Source: Valencia hispanica (taxonomy: Eukaryota > Chordata > Actinopteri > Cyprinodontiformes > Valenciidae). Taken from it: a DNA stretch of 64,000 nucleotides. Numbering within the stretch: the stretch's first letter is position 1; each line of letters starts with the position of its first letter. The notes beneath the pieces are model-generated. The model did not search any database. It saw nothing but the letters and a program-made list of their open reading frames with translations, and was not told the DNA's origin. A program made the position numbers and the translations under genes. The stretch is taken from assembly GCA_963556495.2 (NCBI GenBank), contig OY747713.1:29028961-29092960 (forward strand). The letters run 5' to 3'. Below are positions 10,650 through 23,060 of the stretch, one piece after another.

Positions 10650-11095
10650 TGATCGTAGTTTTGGTAAAAGTTTCTCTCTCTGAGCCTCAGGACCGATGAC
10701 TAAAACTTCAGTTTTTTCCTGGTTGAGCTGGTAAAGGTTTCTGCCATCTAAGATTTGATGTCTAAAAAGCAGTTAAAAAGTGCATCCACTGGCTGTGTGT
10801 TATCAGGAGACATGGAGATGTATAATTGTGCGTTGTGGTGACGGGGTAAGCCGTATTGCGTCATTTCCTGTTGTCACTGCTGTGCTCCGTGGAACTGTTT
10901 TGGTGTTCAAACGCTCTTGAATTGATCTTATTTTCTCTGTGCTGAGGCTTTTCTAAGTTATTTTAACACACAATCACACTAAAACACACATTTTGTGGTG
11001 GTGTACTTTACGTTTTGGGAACTCCTCGTGTTTCACACAGTTTTTCTTTGGGTGGAAGGTCTCCCTAGCTCAGTTAGCTTAGCTTCATTGCGGCT

Positions 11096-11980
11096 ATGGC
11101 TACTCTTCTCTCTCCTGTCTCTAACTCTTCTCTTCTCTCTTGCTCTCTCTGTCAGATGTTTAGTTACTTCCCTGCCTCCTTTAGTGATAATGGTAACTGT
11201 AATGAATGTAATATTTTTGTAGCTTTGGAGGCGAGGGTATCAGAATTAGAAGCACGGCTCCGCGCTGTTGAAAAACCAGCAGATAGCCGAAGCCCATTAG
11301 CCAGCGCGGAGCCAACAAGGATAGAACCCCCTAGCTGTCCTCCGGTAGAGCCCGCGCAGCCGGGACCTAAAGGCGGCTGGGTGACTGTACGTAGGAAGCA
11401 TAGTTCTAGGACCCAGCCCCCGGGCCACCACCAACCAGTCCGCGTTTCTAACAGATTTTCCCCGCTCAGCGACACACCCGCTGAGAAGCCGGCCCTGGTA
11501 ATTGGCAGCTACATAGTCAGAAACGTGGCATTAGAGACACCATTGACCATAGTCAAATGTTTGCCAGGGGCCAGAACGGGCGACATCAAATCCTACCTGA
11601 AACTGCTGGCTAAAGATAAGCGTAAATACAGTAAGATTGTTATTCACGCTGGCGGTAATGACACCCGGTTACGCCAATCGGAGGTCACTAAAATTAGTGT
11701 TGCTTCGGTGTGTAAGTTTGCCAAAACAATGTCAGACTCGGTAATCTTTTCTGGTCCCCTGCCTGATCGGACCAGTGACGACATGTTTAGCCGCATGCTG
11801 TCATTCCATCAATGGTTGTCTAGGTGGTGTCCTGCAAACGATGTGGGCTACATTGATAACTGGAGAACTTTTTGGGGAAAACCTGGTCTGATCCGGAGAG
11901 ACGGCATCCATCCCACTTTGGATGGAGCAGCTCTTCTTTCTAGGAATATGGCCGAATTTATTAGTCCTCCAAAACACTGA
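11096..11980 (+). CDS. LINE B ORF1: SGNH/GDSL-esterase-like ORF1 protein
   Basis: ORF1 proteins of CR1/L2-type LINEs bind the element RNA, and several carry an SGNH-hydrolase (esterase) domain. The 294-codon frame starts at an ATG. Residues 41-60 ([20 protein letters not shown]) form a short coiled coil for self-association. A proline/basic linker covers 61-130. The esterase-like part spans 134-290, with HAGGND at 184-189 (block III) and DGIHP at 269-273 (block V, His272). The block I motif, normally GDS with the nucleophilic Ser, reads GSY at 137-139, so hydrolase activity is probably lost in this copy. It ends with a TGA at 11978, in the same frame as ORF2. Confidence 0.8.
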   Translation: MATLLSPVSNSSLLSCSLCQMFSYFPASFSDNGNCNECNIFVALEARVSELEARLRAVEKPADSRSPLASAEPTRIEPPSCPPVEPAQPGPKGGWVTVRRKHSSRTQPPGHHQPVRVSNRFSPLSDTPAEKPALVIGSYIVRNVALETPLTIVKCLPGARTGDIKSYLKLLAKDKRKYSKIVIHAGGNDTRLRQSEVTKISVASVCKFAKTMSDSVIFSGPLPDRTSDDMFSRMLSFHQWLSRWCPANDVGYIDNWRTFWGKPGLIRRDGIHPTLDGAALLSRNMAEFISPPKH

Positions 11981-14980
11981 CAACCCAGGGTCCAGACCAG
12001 GAAGCAGAGTCGTAGTTTAACCCACCTCTCTGCTGCTTCTGTACTGTTACCCACCCATTACCCTATAGAAACAGTGTCTTGCCCACGGCCAAAATTAAAT
12101 GGATTAAAAGTTAAGCCAACAAAAGCAAATTATGGAAATCTCATAAAAATAAATACAACTTTGACTGAAAATAAATCTATTAAATGTGGTTTATTAAACA
12201 TAAGATCTCTCTCCTCAAAGACTTCGTTAGTAAATGACTTGATTTGTGATAATCACATTGATTTCCTTTGTCTCACAGAAACCGGAGGGCGAGGAGGAGG
12301 AGTTGCAACCATTTTCCGTTCTGATTTACTAATTAGTCCCAGACCAATTGATAGCTACAGTTCTTTTGAACATCTAACCCTTAATTTTCCTCATCCAAGT
12401 TGCAAAACATTAAGACCATTTTTGTTTGTGGTTTTGTATCGTCCACCAGGCCCTTACTCTCAATTCTTGGATCAGATCTCACATTTTTTATCTGATTTAG
12501 TATTAAATACTGATAGGGTTATTATTGTGGGGGACTTCAATATTTATGTGGATACTGAAAGTGATAGCCTAAATGCAGCCTTCAATGCTATTTTAGACTC
12601 AATTGGCTTTACTCAAAAAGTACAGGGATCGACCCACTCAGGTAAACACACTTTGGACCTTGTACTGACATACGGTATTGAGTGTGAGGAAATAACAGTC
12701 CACCCACATAACCCAGTCCTGTCTGACCACTTCTTGATAACTTTTGAATTTACTTTAACTGACCATCTTAAATCTGAAAGAAAATTTCATTATAGTAGAA
12801 CTTTATCAGACAATGCTGTAACAATTTTTAAAGAATCTGTTCCATTCTTACTTTCCTCAGTGTCTCAGAGTAACACAGTGGATGGCAGCAATTCTATCTC
12901 TAACCCTTCAGAAATTGATGGTCTGGTTCACAGCGTTACGTCCTCATTGCGTTTGGCATTAGATAGTGTAGCCCCATTAAAAAAGAAAGTGGCTAGCCAT
13001 AGGAGGCTGACTCCTTGGTTTAACGCAGAGTTGCGTACTTTAAAGCAGAATACTAGGAAGTTGGAGAGAAAATGGCGCTCTACACATCTAGAGGATTCCT
13101 ATTTAACCTGGAATAACAGTCTACTGCTGTATAAAAAGACCCTTCGACAAGCTAGAACAGCCTATTTTTCATCATTAATAGAGGCGAATAAAAACAATCC
13201 TAGGTTTCTTTTTAGTACAGTTGCCAAACTTACACAGAGTCATAGCTCTGTTGAGCAAACTATTCCCCCAGCTCTTAGCAGTGATGATTTTATGAGATTC
13301 TTCATAAATAAAATAAATTTTATTAAAAATAAAATCATTGGCACCCTCCCAAACATGATTACTTCTTCCTCAGTAAATGAAAGAACTGTAGAACCTCAGT
13401 TGTGCTTAGGCTGTTTTGATTCAGTCGAGCTTTCAGAATTATCAAAAATATTAGCCTCATCTAAACCTTCAACTTGTATGTTGGACCCAATCCCAACCAA
13501 ATTATTTAAAGAAGTGTTCCATTTGGTTCCTGGCCCCATTTTGGATATGATGAATCTATCCTTAGTAAACGGATACGTACCACAGGAATTTAAAATAGCT
13601 GTAATTAAACCTTTACTCAAGAAACCTTCCCTTGATCAAGATGACTTAGTGAATTACAGACCTATATCTAACCTTCCTTTCTTATCCAAAGTCCTTGAGA
13701 AAATAGTTGCTAATCAAGTCTGTGAACATCTAAACAGTAACGAGCTGTTTGAAGAGTTTCAGTCAGGTTTTAGAGCTCATCATAGCACTGAAACAGCACT
13801 GGTGAAGGTTACTAATGATATTCTCATGGCCTCAGATAATGGACTGGTGTCTGTTCTGGTTTTGTTAGATCTCAGTGCTGCTTTTGACACAGTCGATCAT
13901 AATATTCTCTTAGAAAGGCTTGAACATGTTGCAGGGATCAAAGGAACAGCACTAGGCTGGTTTAAATCATATTTGTCTGATAGATTCCAGTTTGTTCATC
14001 TAAATGATAAATCATCTTCACTCTCAAGGGTTACTTGTGGAGTTCCACAGGGTTCTGTCCTTGGACCAATTCTTTTCACCATATATATGCTTCCAATTGG
14101 TAGAATCATTAGACAGCATGGGATAAATTTCCACAGCTATGCCGATGATACACAACTATATTTATCCATAAATCCTGATGAACCCAGTCAGTTAGGTAGA
14201 TTACAGGCATGTCTGGAAGACATAAAAGCATGGATGACCCTAAACTTTTTGCTTTTAAATTCTGACAAGACAGAAGTTGCTGTCTTTGGACCAGAAGTTC
14301 TTAAACAGAAACTGATTAGTCAATCACTTCATCTGGATGGCATTAAATTGGCCCCCAGTAATAACGTAAAGAACCTCGGCGTTATTTTTGACCAAGACTT
14401 GACATTTAAATCCCATATTAAACAGGTTTCTAGGATTTCTTTCTTTCACCTCCGGAATATTGCTAAAATTAGAAACATCCTGTCCAGGAGTGATGCTGAG
14501 AAACTAGTCCATGCATTTGTTACCTCAAGGCTGGACTACTGTAATTCTTTACTATCAGGAAGTCCACAAAATGCCATTAAAAGCCTTCAGTTGATCCAAA
14601 ATGCGGCAGCAAGAGTTCTGATGAATATTAAAAAGAGAGATCACATTTCTCCTGTTTTAGCTTCCCTTCGTTGGCTCCCTGTTAAATCCAGAATAGAATT
14701 TAAGATCCTTCTTCTTACATACAAAGCCCATAATAATCAAGCTCCATCATACATCAGAGATGTAATTGTTCCATATGTTCCTAAAAGAGCACTTCGCTCT
14801 CAGACTGCAGGTTTACTTGTAGTTCCTAGGATCTCTAAAAGTAGAATGGGAGGCAGATCTTTTAGTTATCAGGCTCCTCTCCTGTGGAACCAGCTCCCAG
14901 CTTTAGTCCTTGAGGCAGACACTCTGTTTACTTTTAAGGCCAGGCTTAAAACTTTCCTTTTTGATAAAGCTTATAGTTAG
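11981..14980 (+). CDS. LINE B ORF2: endonuclease-reverse transcriptase
   Basis: ORF2 nicks the target DNA and reverse-transcribes the element RNA at the nick. The frame is open from directly after the ORF1 stop to 14980. Numbering below counts from codon 12074. APE-type endonuclease: N42 (LLNIRSLS), E69 (CLTET), D154 and N156 (VGDFNIYVD), and SDH at 217-219. [15 protein letters not shown] near 597-609, [10 protein letters not shown] near 657-666, and YADD at 689-692. A C-terminal region with [10 protein letters not shown] and LRWLPV follows. About 30 residues appear to be missing after E69, where TGRGGG follows directly in related elements. The deletion is in frame. No in-frame ATG occurs before the endonuclease, so the start is unresolved: readthrough, reinitiation or loss of the start codon. 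Confidence 0.85.
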   Translation, partial: QPRVQTRKQSRSLTHLSAASVLLPTHYPIETVSCPRPKLNGLKVKPTKANYGNLIKINTTLTENKSIKCGLLNIRSLSSKTSLVNDLICDNHIDFLCLTETGGRGGGVATIFRSDLLISPRPIDSYSSFEHLTLNFPHPSCKTLRPFLFVVLYRPPGPYSQFLDQISHFLSDLVLNTDRVIIVGDFNIYVDTESDSLNAAFNAILDSIGFTQKVQGSTHSGKHTLDLVLTYGIECEEITVHPHNPVLSDHFLITFEFTLTDHLKSERKFHYSRTLSDNAVTIFKESVPFLLSSVSQSNTVDGSNSISNPSEIDGLVHSVTSSLRLALDSVAPLKKKVASHRRLTPWFNAELRTLKQNTRKLERKWRSTHLEDSYLTWNNSLLLYKKTLRQARTAYFSSLIEANKNNPRFLFSTVAKLTQSHSSVEQTIPPALSSDDFMRFFINKINFIKNKIIGTLPNMITSSSVNERTVEPQLCLGCFDSVELSELSKILASSKPSTCMLDPIPTKLFKEVFHLVPGPILDMMNLSLVNGYVPQEFKIAVIKPLLKKPSLDQDDLVNYRPISNLPFLSKVLEKIVANQVCEHLNSNELFEEFQSGFRAHHSTETALVKVTNDILMASDNGLVSVLVLLDLSAAFDTVDHNILLERLEHVAGIKGTALGWFKSYLSDRFQFVHLNDKSSSLSRVTCGVPQGSVLGPILFTIYMLPIGRIIRQHGINFHSYADDTQLYLSINPDEPSQLGRLQACLEDIKAWMTLNFLLLNSDKTEVAVFGPEVLKQKLISQSLHLDGIKLAPSNNVKNLGVIFDQDLTFKSHIKQVSRISFFHLRNIAKIRNILSRSDAEKLVHAFVTSRLDYCNSLLSGSPQNAIKSLQLIQNAAARVLMNIKKRDHISPVLASLRWLPVKSRIEFKILLLTYKAHNNQAPSYIRDVIVPYVPKRALRSQTAGLLVVPRISKSRMGGRSFSYQAPLLWNQLPALVLEADTLFTFKARLKTFLFDKAYS

Positions 14981-15683
14981 AGTGGCTTAGGTCATCCTGA
15001 GCTATCTCTGTAGTTATGCTGCTATAGGCTTAGACTGCTGGAGGACAGACTTACCAATTTTCTTCACTCTGCTACTTCCTTTTCTCCTACGACTCTCCAG
15101 TTGTATTACAGTACATTCTGTTATTTCGACTGTTAACTTTGTTTTCTCTCAGTGTTTTTCTCCCCATAGAAGATATACCTGGTCTGGTATCCTGCTTGGC
15201 TGCAATGCCCTGTTGGACGGGGGGCATCGACTGGGATGATCCTCTCAGTAACTGAACATCCGCTGTGTCCTGTTATCAACTTTTTACTTTCTGTAACATA
15301 GAAATTACTCTTATACCAGATCTTCTGTTCCTTCTGTGTTCTGCTCTGTCTTCTCAAACCCCCAGACGGTCGTGGCAGATGGCCGCTCCTACTGAGCCTG
15401 GTTCTGTTGGAGGTTTCTTCCTGTTAAAGGGGAGTTTTTCCTCTCCACTGTCGCTACATGCTTGCTCAGTATGAGGGATTGCTGAAGGATTGCTGTGGTT
15501 GGAAATCTGCCCAACCTCACGCCAATGACTGACGCAATCTGCTGGGATTCCTTAAATAGGAAACTTTTTAACTGATTGGAATGTTTGTATAAATGTATTG
15601 AAATAACTTCTTGTTAAGTGCCTTGAGATGACATCTGTTGTGAATTGGCGCTATATAAATAAACTGAATTGAATTGAATTGAA

Positions 15684-16138
15684 CTATGTATCATCAGCAT
15701 AACTGTGAAAGTTAACTCCATGTCTTCTGATGAGACTGCCAAGAGGGAGCATATACAGATTAAAACGCACTGGGCCTAATATCAAACCCTGGGGCACACC
15801 ACATGTAATCTTGTGGACCTTAGAGGAGCAGGTATCTAGACTTACAATAAAAGTCCTGTCTGAGAGATAGGATGTAAACCATTTGTGAACAGCACCAGAG
15901 AGGGCAATCTGTTTTAAACGGGTTAAAAGAATAGTGTGGTCCACTGTATCAATGGCAGCGCTTAGAACCAGTAGAACCAACACTGTCACCCTCCATCATA
16001 GTTAATCTAATATCATTAAAAATCTTCAAAAGGGCCATCTCTGTGCTGTGATTCACCCTAAAACCAGGCTGAAATTTCTCTATGACATTATGAGCATTAA
16101 GAAAATCATAAGAAAGATGAGCATGATTATTACGCATG
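15684..16138 (-). pseudogene. LINE A copy 1, RT catalytic part (truncated)
   Basis: Two overlapping minus-strand frames give FQPGFRVNHSTE, then LVLSAAIDTVDHTIL, ITCGVPQGLILGP and FHSYADDT. These are RT motifs up to the YADD box. A frameshift lies near 15970. The 5' end of the copy stops near 16138. The continuation downstream of YADD is at 10212-10830, on the other side of LINE B. Confidence 0.85.
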
Positions 16139-16290
16139 ATATCTTTATTGACCTCCGCAAGGAGGCATTTATTTTTGTGCCCATGTTTCTGTTTGTCTGT
16201 CTGTCTGTTAATAAGATAACTGAAAAAGTTATGGACGGATGTCGAGGAACTTTTCAGGAAATGTCCTGATTAAATTTTGGGGTTGATCCG
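16139..16290. repeat. Short interspersed-repeat fragment, family uncertain
   Basis: 'cctccgcaaggaggc' near 16151 is a local palindrome. It is followed by gtctgtctgtctgt and 'aaaaagttatggacggat', phrases I associate with a widespread fish repeat. No ends or duplication can be defined. Confidence 0.35.
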
Positions 16291-19004
16291 ACATGAAGCG
16301 CGTATCCACCCACCGACCAGCAGTGCTATCGTGGACTCCTCTCCCTTACTCAGAGTCTCAGAGAGCTCACAGACGAACTCATCCAGCAGCCCCGCTATGG
16401 TTGGACCATATGCACAGCAAATTAATTACACATGTGCAAATCTGCCCTCTCTGCATGAAGAGAAGAGTGACAGCACGAACACTGCCATGTGTCTTATTAA
16501 CAGACATTTTATTAGAAAAGTACTGAAAGTTGGGATTAGATAACAACATGGGGATGGGGGGGATTGGATGAGTGGATTTGGCAGAGGCCTGCGCTCTCTT
16601 GAGGGCTTTTCTATGTTATCTATTAATCCAGAAAAAATAGGCAAGAAATAATGGCATAATTAGGAGTCTGAACCGAGCAAACCATGTTTCTTCCACAAGC
16701 AGACATTTTATCCATCATGGTGAGACTTTAAGCCATTACAGTTTTATTATGTCTGAATTGTCTCTGAGAGCTCTGTCATCTGAAAAATTCTGTTAACATG
16801 AACATAAAGCTGAAGCAGAATTGCTACATTTTTGGCAGAAAAACAAAGTACATCTACCAGGGCTGAGGCTACTTCTGCTCTTATTTTTGGGGCAACAACC
16901 AACAGGTGCCAGGTGATGCACCACTGAAGGTTTAATACACCCAAAACTAGGTTCTCATAAAGTATTAAAATTCATACTTAATATGCAATTAGTTTTAGAT
17001 TTTCTTAATCTCAACCCCCCCAAATTGCTGTCTAAAATATACAAAACCTTATCTACATTAGATGAATCAATAGCTATCCCTATATCAGTCAGCTTTGACC
17101 AAAACGTCTGGTCTCAGATATGTTTAAGAACCTTTAAAATTACAAAAAATCATTTCAACATGAAATTTATGCATATTAAGCAGCAGATGCTATGTTTTAT
17201 ACATTATAGCATGAAGAAAAAATATTCATTGATGAAGGAAGGTTTTAAAGATTTATGTATTGCCCTATTGCACTAATACTGTATTTGTTAAGCACCAATA
17301 CTGTTTTCATGTTGTTTTGTACTTGGCTCCAAAAATGGCTCTCTTTTAGAAAAAAAAGCAGTTTTGATCTTATCCCTGGGGGTGGGATTAAGGAGATGTA
17401 ACCTCATAAGGGTGAATTATTTGGATAACACACGCTTATAGTCTCTCATTTACTGACTGTTTGGTTAAATGTCACCAGCTGCTGATGAATTCAGGTAAAA
17501 ACACTGTTTAAAACTCAGGTTATAAATCCTGCTTAAAATGACATGTTTAGCTTCTTTCTGTGCAGGATGTATAAGCATAAATCACAGAACAAAAATACAA
17601 TTGGCATCTTTAACGATAGTACAAACATCAACTTTTGCTCAAAACAACCTTTATTATCTACATTGGTGATATTAAGATATCTTTTTGGCAAAATTAATGA
17701 GGGAAACAATTAGTTTTATTGGATTTGATTTTTGTGACAAAACTGGTTTAGCATCCTTTTTTATTGGAGTAAAACTTTTAGAAAACTTTAGCATTGACAC
17801 TTAGACTAATTTATCTATCTGAGACCACTGAACAAAGACACTTATATTTTCAAGGAGGAAAAGTCGAATGCACTCTTTTAGCATATTTTGGTCAAGATCT
17901 GGACATATAGCTAATGTTTACCTGTATGTGGGCCTCATTTTTCTTGTGTGGTGGCTGTATTGATTGTTGATGCCTCATTAAATCAGGCAGTTTAGGGACA
18001 GAGCTGCATCCCTGCTGGCCTATTGCACTTTTCTGGGTTTTTAAACCTCCACTATCTTGAGGGTCTTCTATTTTCCCCCAATTTTCTTTCTCACTCTGCC
18101 TGAGTGCTACACTGGAGGCTTCAATAAAACATGTAATGCCTTACACTGCAGTATTCTGCCTCTCTTACATCAAATTCTCCTGTGTACCATATCAATATTT
18201 CATCACTTCCAAAGTTTAAGATGAAATCTCTGTGCCAGTGCAGAGCCAAATCATTATTTTGAATGTAACCAAACTAAATGAGAAATGAATTTAATTAGAC
18301 TCTTTACTTAGCCATGAAATTAAATCATATTATCACTGTATAAGTGTTATTTTTAAAATAAATGTTAAAAAGGAATAATTCACATGCTAGATTTAGCAAT
18401 AGAGGCTAATTTTAATCTGCAGACCCTTACAAGTAGACAACTAGATTAAAACAATGAGTAGTTGAGTAAGATCTTAACTTTTGTCAGGAATGACAATTTG
18501 AACGGACAGCTTTTTGCAGCAGAGCCTTGGGAGTCATTAGAACCTTCTGACTGAATACATTTTTCCTTTCTATTTTTTAATCAGCTGTTGGGGTCCCTTC
18601 CAGGACAAACTTTTGTTTTTATTTAATAATCTGCAAAAACATGGAGAGCCAGGCTTCCAAAGAATCGTTTTTGCATTTGGTAAATAGGTGCAAAACGAAA
18701 AAACCTGCTTTGTGTAACCTTTAAGTACCTGCAAAACAAAACCTGTTCTTGTAGTTTGTATTGCACTACTGGAGTTGACTGGAGTTTCAATCCCACACGA
18801 GGCACATACATCATGGGGATACATAGCGGGCTTGTAACATCATCCAGTGCAATGGACGAGGTATAAGGCACTGTTGAAAAGCTACTACTCTAGTAACTCT
18901 AGGCAGTGGGGTTACATGAAAAGACTCAACCCTGGCCATGAACGGCCAGGGTTGTGTCAGAACGGCCTGGTTGTGTTTCCATTGCCATCTCAGGAATGTT
19001 TGAT
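16291..19004. other. Intronic sequence with a small hairpin
   Basis: No exon or convincing element is seen. A 97-codon frame at 16983-17276 vaguely recalls the C-terminus of an L1/Tx1-type RT but carries no diagnostic motif, so I do not call it. Confidence 0.5.
18927..18954. repeat. Perfect 11-bp inverted repeat, 6-base loop
   Basis: CAACCCTGGCC at 18927-18937 and its exact complement at 18944-18954 enclose ATGAAC. A shortened third copy, 'aacggcctggttgtg', follows at about 18961. Probably a MITE scar or local duplication. Confidence 0.6.
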
Positions 19005-19540
19005 TTCATTTTGAAATTTTATTTTCATTTCATTTAAGAGGATAACCCCTTGAGATGCAACATCTCATTTTCTAGAGGGTCCTTAAAATCTCAAGAAAGC
19101 AAAGCACAAAAACAGATACAGCAGTACAGGCATAGAACCAAAACAACGAAGACAAAACAAACAAACAAATAAATCCTTAACAAACATCTACTAATGCATA
19201 CACCCACACACCCCTAACACACTACAGCACACACCTCCAATCATACCACCACACACACACAGAGCTCTCAACTTTGAACAATCATACCATTTTAAAAGCA
19301 ATTACAAGTGGTTTGTAAATATTGCAGAATGACATTTTTATACATTCGATAGTAAGTTATAGAGCAGATAGAGACAGGTTGATTATTCCAATCAAAAGGT
19401 GCTTTGTAATTAAATGAAAATTTTCCTATTTCTTTATGAATTTGAGGTATGACAAAAAAGATGTAGCAGTGAACGGGGACATGGGTAGGCTCAGTGTAGC
19501 AAAAGTTCCAGTAAAAGTCAGTCATCACTCACCGTTTTCT
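19005..19540. repeat. Possible interspersed repeat with 'ccttgagatgcaacatctc' head
   Basis: The phrase 'ccccttgagatgcaacatct' at about 19047, followed by A/C-rich sequence, resembles an abundant fish repeat. A repeat of similar layout begins at 29010. There is no coding frame and no clear boundary. A short CA run lies at about 19250-19262. Confidence 0.35.
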
Positions 19541-21423
19541 GACATTATAAATACCAATGCTAGAGCCAGTATCTAGCCCACTCTCTCCCGTTGCCCATTG
19601 GATAAATTGGGCCACTAAATTGTTCCACCATCTCTTCCAGTTTGTAAGTTAACACAGTTTAACCCAACAGATGACGTTCTTGCAGGTTTCAGTACAGCCT
19701 GTATGCCTAATTTTGTTGGACTTACTGCCAGGTAACTTTTCCCCTTTGGCTCTTTTTTACTTGTTTATTAATGGTAAAAGACCATATTTATATGTTTCCA
19801 TCTGTGATCAGAGGCAAAGTGCTCATACCTGCTGCACTTAATAAGTATCTTTGCACCTGTATGTATTTGCATTTTGAGTGAACTCCTGCGAGCAGCAATA
19901 TTTGGAGCTGATGGTCAGCATTGCTCAGCAATGAATCAGGCACTTTTATTCTCCAATGTGCACTCGGAAGAATTTTTAGTGGCCTCACTGATTTTCCTCT
20001 GTTCTATCTCCTTTTCTAAACAGCCTTGGAATTGCCTTTTTGTTCTACTGTGGTGGCTGGTTGAAAAATAGAAACATTCGGATTGTCTTCTTGCTGAGCT
20101 GGTCTCCGAAGATTTGATGTCAAACCATCTATCTTTATATTTGCTTTATTGCTGCTTGTGTTTTTGCTGACCATAAGGTCCACTCTTGGGGATTAATTAC
20201 TGACTCCCTTTCATTACTCTGTGATTGTAACTTTGGGAAAAATCGGGATTCTTAAGGCTGGCAAATTAAGCCATATTTCTCATATCAAAGCTTAGTACTA
20301 TGACCAATGAGAAACAGAAGACAATGTCCCTCTTTTTGTGGAAGCATTTTTTAGTGTATATTGATGAAAAAGCCTTTAAAAAGCAAGCCCTTGTTTTTGA
20401 TAGTTTTCCAAGGATCCGCCAAACAAACTTTTTTGTTAGTTTTTAAATCATGTTCCAGATTTAAACACAAAAGTGTGACAATACAAAGAAAAGTTGACAT
20501 TTAAAGCAAGACTAAGATAAATAAACCTGCTTCACAGACAAATGTGAATAATGAATCTCCAGCAAATTTTATATCAGCCTTAATTTATGTCTCGATGCCC
20601 TATGGCAGAAATGGATGAAAAGATATACCAATTATGCTTTACTGTGCATCAGTGAAACAGTTTTTATTTTTGTTATGAATGCCTCAAGACTTCTAGGATA
20701 CACCAGCATGTAGTAGGAGAGTTCAAGCACGCTGTTGTGTCGGTTCACAGTTCTGAATGCATGTAATCTGACAGGAAACACAGTCATTTGCTAATTACCA
20801 ACATTTGTTGAATGCAGCCCGTTAACGTCTTGCAACTGTCAGTGTCACATATTGAATAAACACGCTTCTTCAGATGCACCAATAAAAACGAGAGCTTTTG
20901 GAGAATCTCTTGCCGCTTTTACTTCTTCCCATTGAAGTAGAAACAATGACTTTAAAACAGCTTCTTAACCCTTACAGACCCTTTCAACACCAAAGTCTAT
21001 GAGGAAAATTCAAAAGGAATACAACATGAGTACATGCTGATTTCCACCCTTGGCTTTGAATATTATTATTCAGGAGTTTTCAGAAGAGGGGAAAAAAGTG
21101 TATTATACACTGATAACGTTGGAGGTACCAACTGGTCACCATCAACAATAAAATAGACAAGTTGCAAACCTATTTTTTGTTTGTTTTAAATAGAGATTTA
21201 ATCACATAGCCATCCTTTGAAGGCTAAGATACCCCCTTACATCTATGATCTATTTCCATTTCCCCCTTTTCTCTTTGGGGGGTTTCCAGCTTTGATATTA
21301 CTTATTTAGGTCATAGGTTCCATAGCACTTTGAAGCACAAGCTGTGTGTATACTTTGAGACGAAACTTAAGCTTTGAACACAAAAGGCAACGTGTTAAAT
21401 AGATATTGCTATTTATAGCTATT
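19541..21423. other. Intronic sequence, nothing recognised
   Basis: Ordinary AT-rich sequence with short random frames and no element ends. Confidence 0.5.
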
Positions 21424-21562
21424 TCAGTTAATTTATTTAGCGCCAATTCACAACACATGTCGTCTAAAGGCACTTTACAAGAAAGGTCATTTCAATTCAA
21501 TCATACAAACATTGCAATTAATTGCTTCAATTCATTATTCCAATCAGTTTAAAAGTTTACTT
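21424..21562 (-). mobile_element. LINE B family 3'-end fragment
   Basis: On the minus strand this matches the last roughly 140 bases of LINE B: the 'aactgattggaatgtttgta' region, then 'ttgtgaattggcgct' and the AAATAAA-type end. It is an extreme 5' truncation with no coding sequence and is more diverged than the 10.8-15.7 kb copy. Confidence 0.75.
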
Positions 21563-22386
21563 TGACTTTTTCTACTAATTTGATAATTAGTGGACAAAGT
21601 CAACAAGATCTTTTATGAGGCTACAACACAATTCCTTCCAATTTATTGGCGCCATGATGCCAAGACCAAGTTCAATTTCAGACCATGCAGATAAAAAAAA
21701 CATCTGAAACTAATTCTAGACATTGAAAAAAGTTTCACCTCTGAACCAAATACCTACCAAGTTTAGCCTAGATATCAATTAAAAATTTACACATTGTTTA
21801 GACATATTTTCAACAAAGAATCGGTCACTGGGATATCTCCTATAGTGAAAAAAAGTTAGATGTGACTTAAACATATCAACCAATAGTAGTTAATTTTTTT
21901 GAATATCTCTTGTTTCACCATCTGTCTACAACAGCTTGGAGATCCTGAGAATAACAGTACAGGGTAAACTATCCTTTAAAAGTCCAATCAAACACCTGCT
22001 GCTATGTCTTCCAAGGATTAAATGTGCACTCATCCCCTTTATGTGAATATAAAGCCACTTTGGAGCATAAGGCAAATTAGGAGGTAAGAAGATCTCACAA
22101 TATTTAAATGGCAGGATATTTTTCATCAAAGGTTCTCTGGTAAAACAAAAAACAACAAAAGATCTAAGCTGTTATCATAAAGTACGTAGATGAATGGGGT
22201 GAGCTTTAAACTTGACACTATATTTTTAAGACACATATTTCAAAGTAAGAAAGAGAGTATTTCTTGGGTAGCTCTGTTTTTTTTGGATTAATAGACGCTT
22301 CTTGTTGGTATTGCCGACAAAGTTACAAAAGCATAGATGAAGCCTGTTAAATCTTTTCTTTGGAAACATTTTGGGACTAAGGTGGA
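21563..22386. other. Intronic sequence, nothing recognised
   Basis: AT-rich with short random frames only. Confidence 0.5.
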
Positions 22387-23060
22387 ATGGTCTTAAACCG
22401 GAAAAGGGTGGGGTGCCTTCTCCAAGTCGGGGATGAGGTCCTTCCCCAAGTGGAGGAGTTTAAGTATCTGGGGGTCTTGTTCACGAATGAGGGAAAAATG
22501 GAGAGAGAGATCGATAGACGGATTGGCAGGGCATCTGCAGTTATGCGCGCGCTGTACCTGTCTGTCGAGGTGAAGAAAGACCTGAGCCGAAAGGCAAAGC
22601 TCTCGATTTACCAGTCAATCTATGTTCCTACCCTCTTCTATGGTCACGAGCTCTGGGTGGTGACCGAAAGAAGGAGATCACGGATACAAGCGGCTGAAAT
22701 GAGTTTCCTCCGTGTCTGGGCTCTCCCTTAGGGTGGGAAGCTCAGTAATCCGGAGGGGGCTCAGAGTAGAGTCGCTGCTTCTCCACATCGAGATGAGTCA
22801 GTTGAGGTGGCTCGGGCATCTAGTCAGGATGCCTCCTGGACGCCTCCCTGGTGAGGTGTTTCGGGCACGTCCCACCGGGAGGAAGCCCAACGGAAAGCCT
22901 AGGACACGCTGGAGGGACTATGTTTCTTGGCTGACCTGGGAGCGCCTTGGGATTCCTCCCGAGGAGCTGGCCCAAGTGGCTGGGGAGAGGGAAGTCTGGG
23001 TCTCTTTGCTTAAGCTTCTGTCCCTGCGACCCGACCCCAGATAAGCGGAAGAAAATGGAA
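22387..23060 (+). pseudogene. RTE-like (Rex3-type?) LINE ORF C-terminus, frameshifted
   Basis: The first frame (22387-22731) encodes VEEFKYLGVLFT, EREIDRRIG, LSRKAKLSIYQSIYVPTL and IQAAEMSFLR. A frameshift near 22715-22730 moves to the frame ending at 23044, with LRWLGHLVRMPPGRLPGEVF and GKPRTRWRDYVSWL. These are motifs downstream of the RT active site in an abundant fish LINE that I place near RTE. The 3' end reads 'gataagcggaagaaaatgg', the usual junction before a GGAT tail. The copy is 5'-truncated. The local sequence is markedly GC-richer than its flanks. The clade name is from memory and uncertain. Confidence 0.75.

Larger units (their letters stand above)
10831..15683 (+). mobile_element. 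LINE family B, near full length (CR1/L2-group)
   Basis: This 4.85-kb non-LTR retrotransposon has a GC-richer 5' UTR (10831-11095), ORF1, ORF2, and a 3' UTR ending 'ctatataaataaactgaatt' plus a GAATT tail (15663-15683). It is inserted into the RT domain of LINE A copy 1. The left flank reads tataattgtg and the right flank ctatgtatcatc. A 7-bp duplication with two mismatches (aattgtg/aactatg) is possible. Other traces of the family in the window are 3' fragments at 21424 and at 40264/42353. It is by far the most complete LINE here. Confidence 0.9.
7838..16138 (-). mobile_element. LINE family A copy 1 (CR1/L2-group), split by two insertions
   Basis: The 3' end is at 7838, with a (TCAA)n tail on the plus strand. 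The 3' UTR and ORF2 run upward on the minus strand and the copy is 5'-truncated near 16138. A Tc1 element (8317-9904) sits in its 3' UTR and LINE B (10831-15683) sits in the RT domain. The second copy at 49.2-52.3 kb reads straight through both breakpoints, which proves the nesting. Coding remnants are listed separately. No intact ORF remains. Confidence 0.85.

Noticed and set aside
16983..17276. 97-codon frame vaguely like an L1/Tx1 RT C-terminus
   Set aside because: It has no diagnostic motif, no neighbouring RT and no tail. Similarity is too weak to call.
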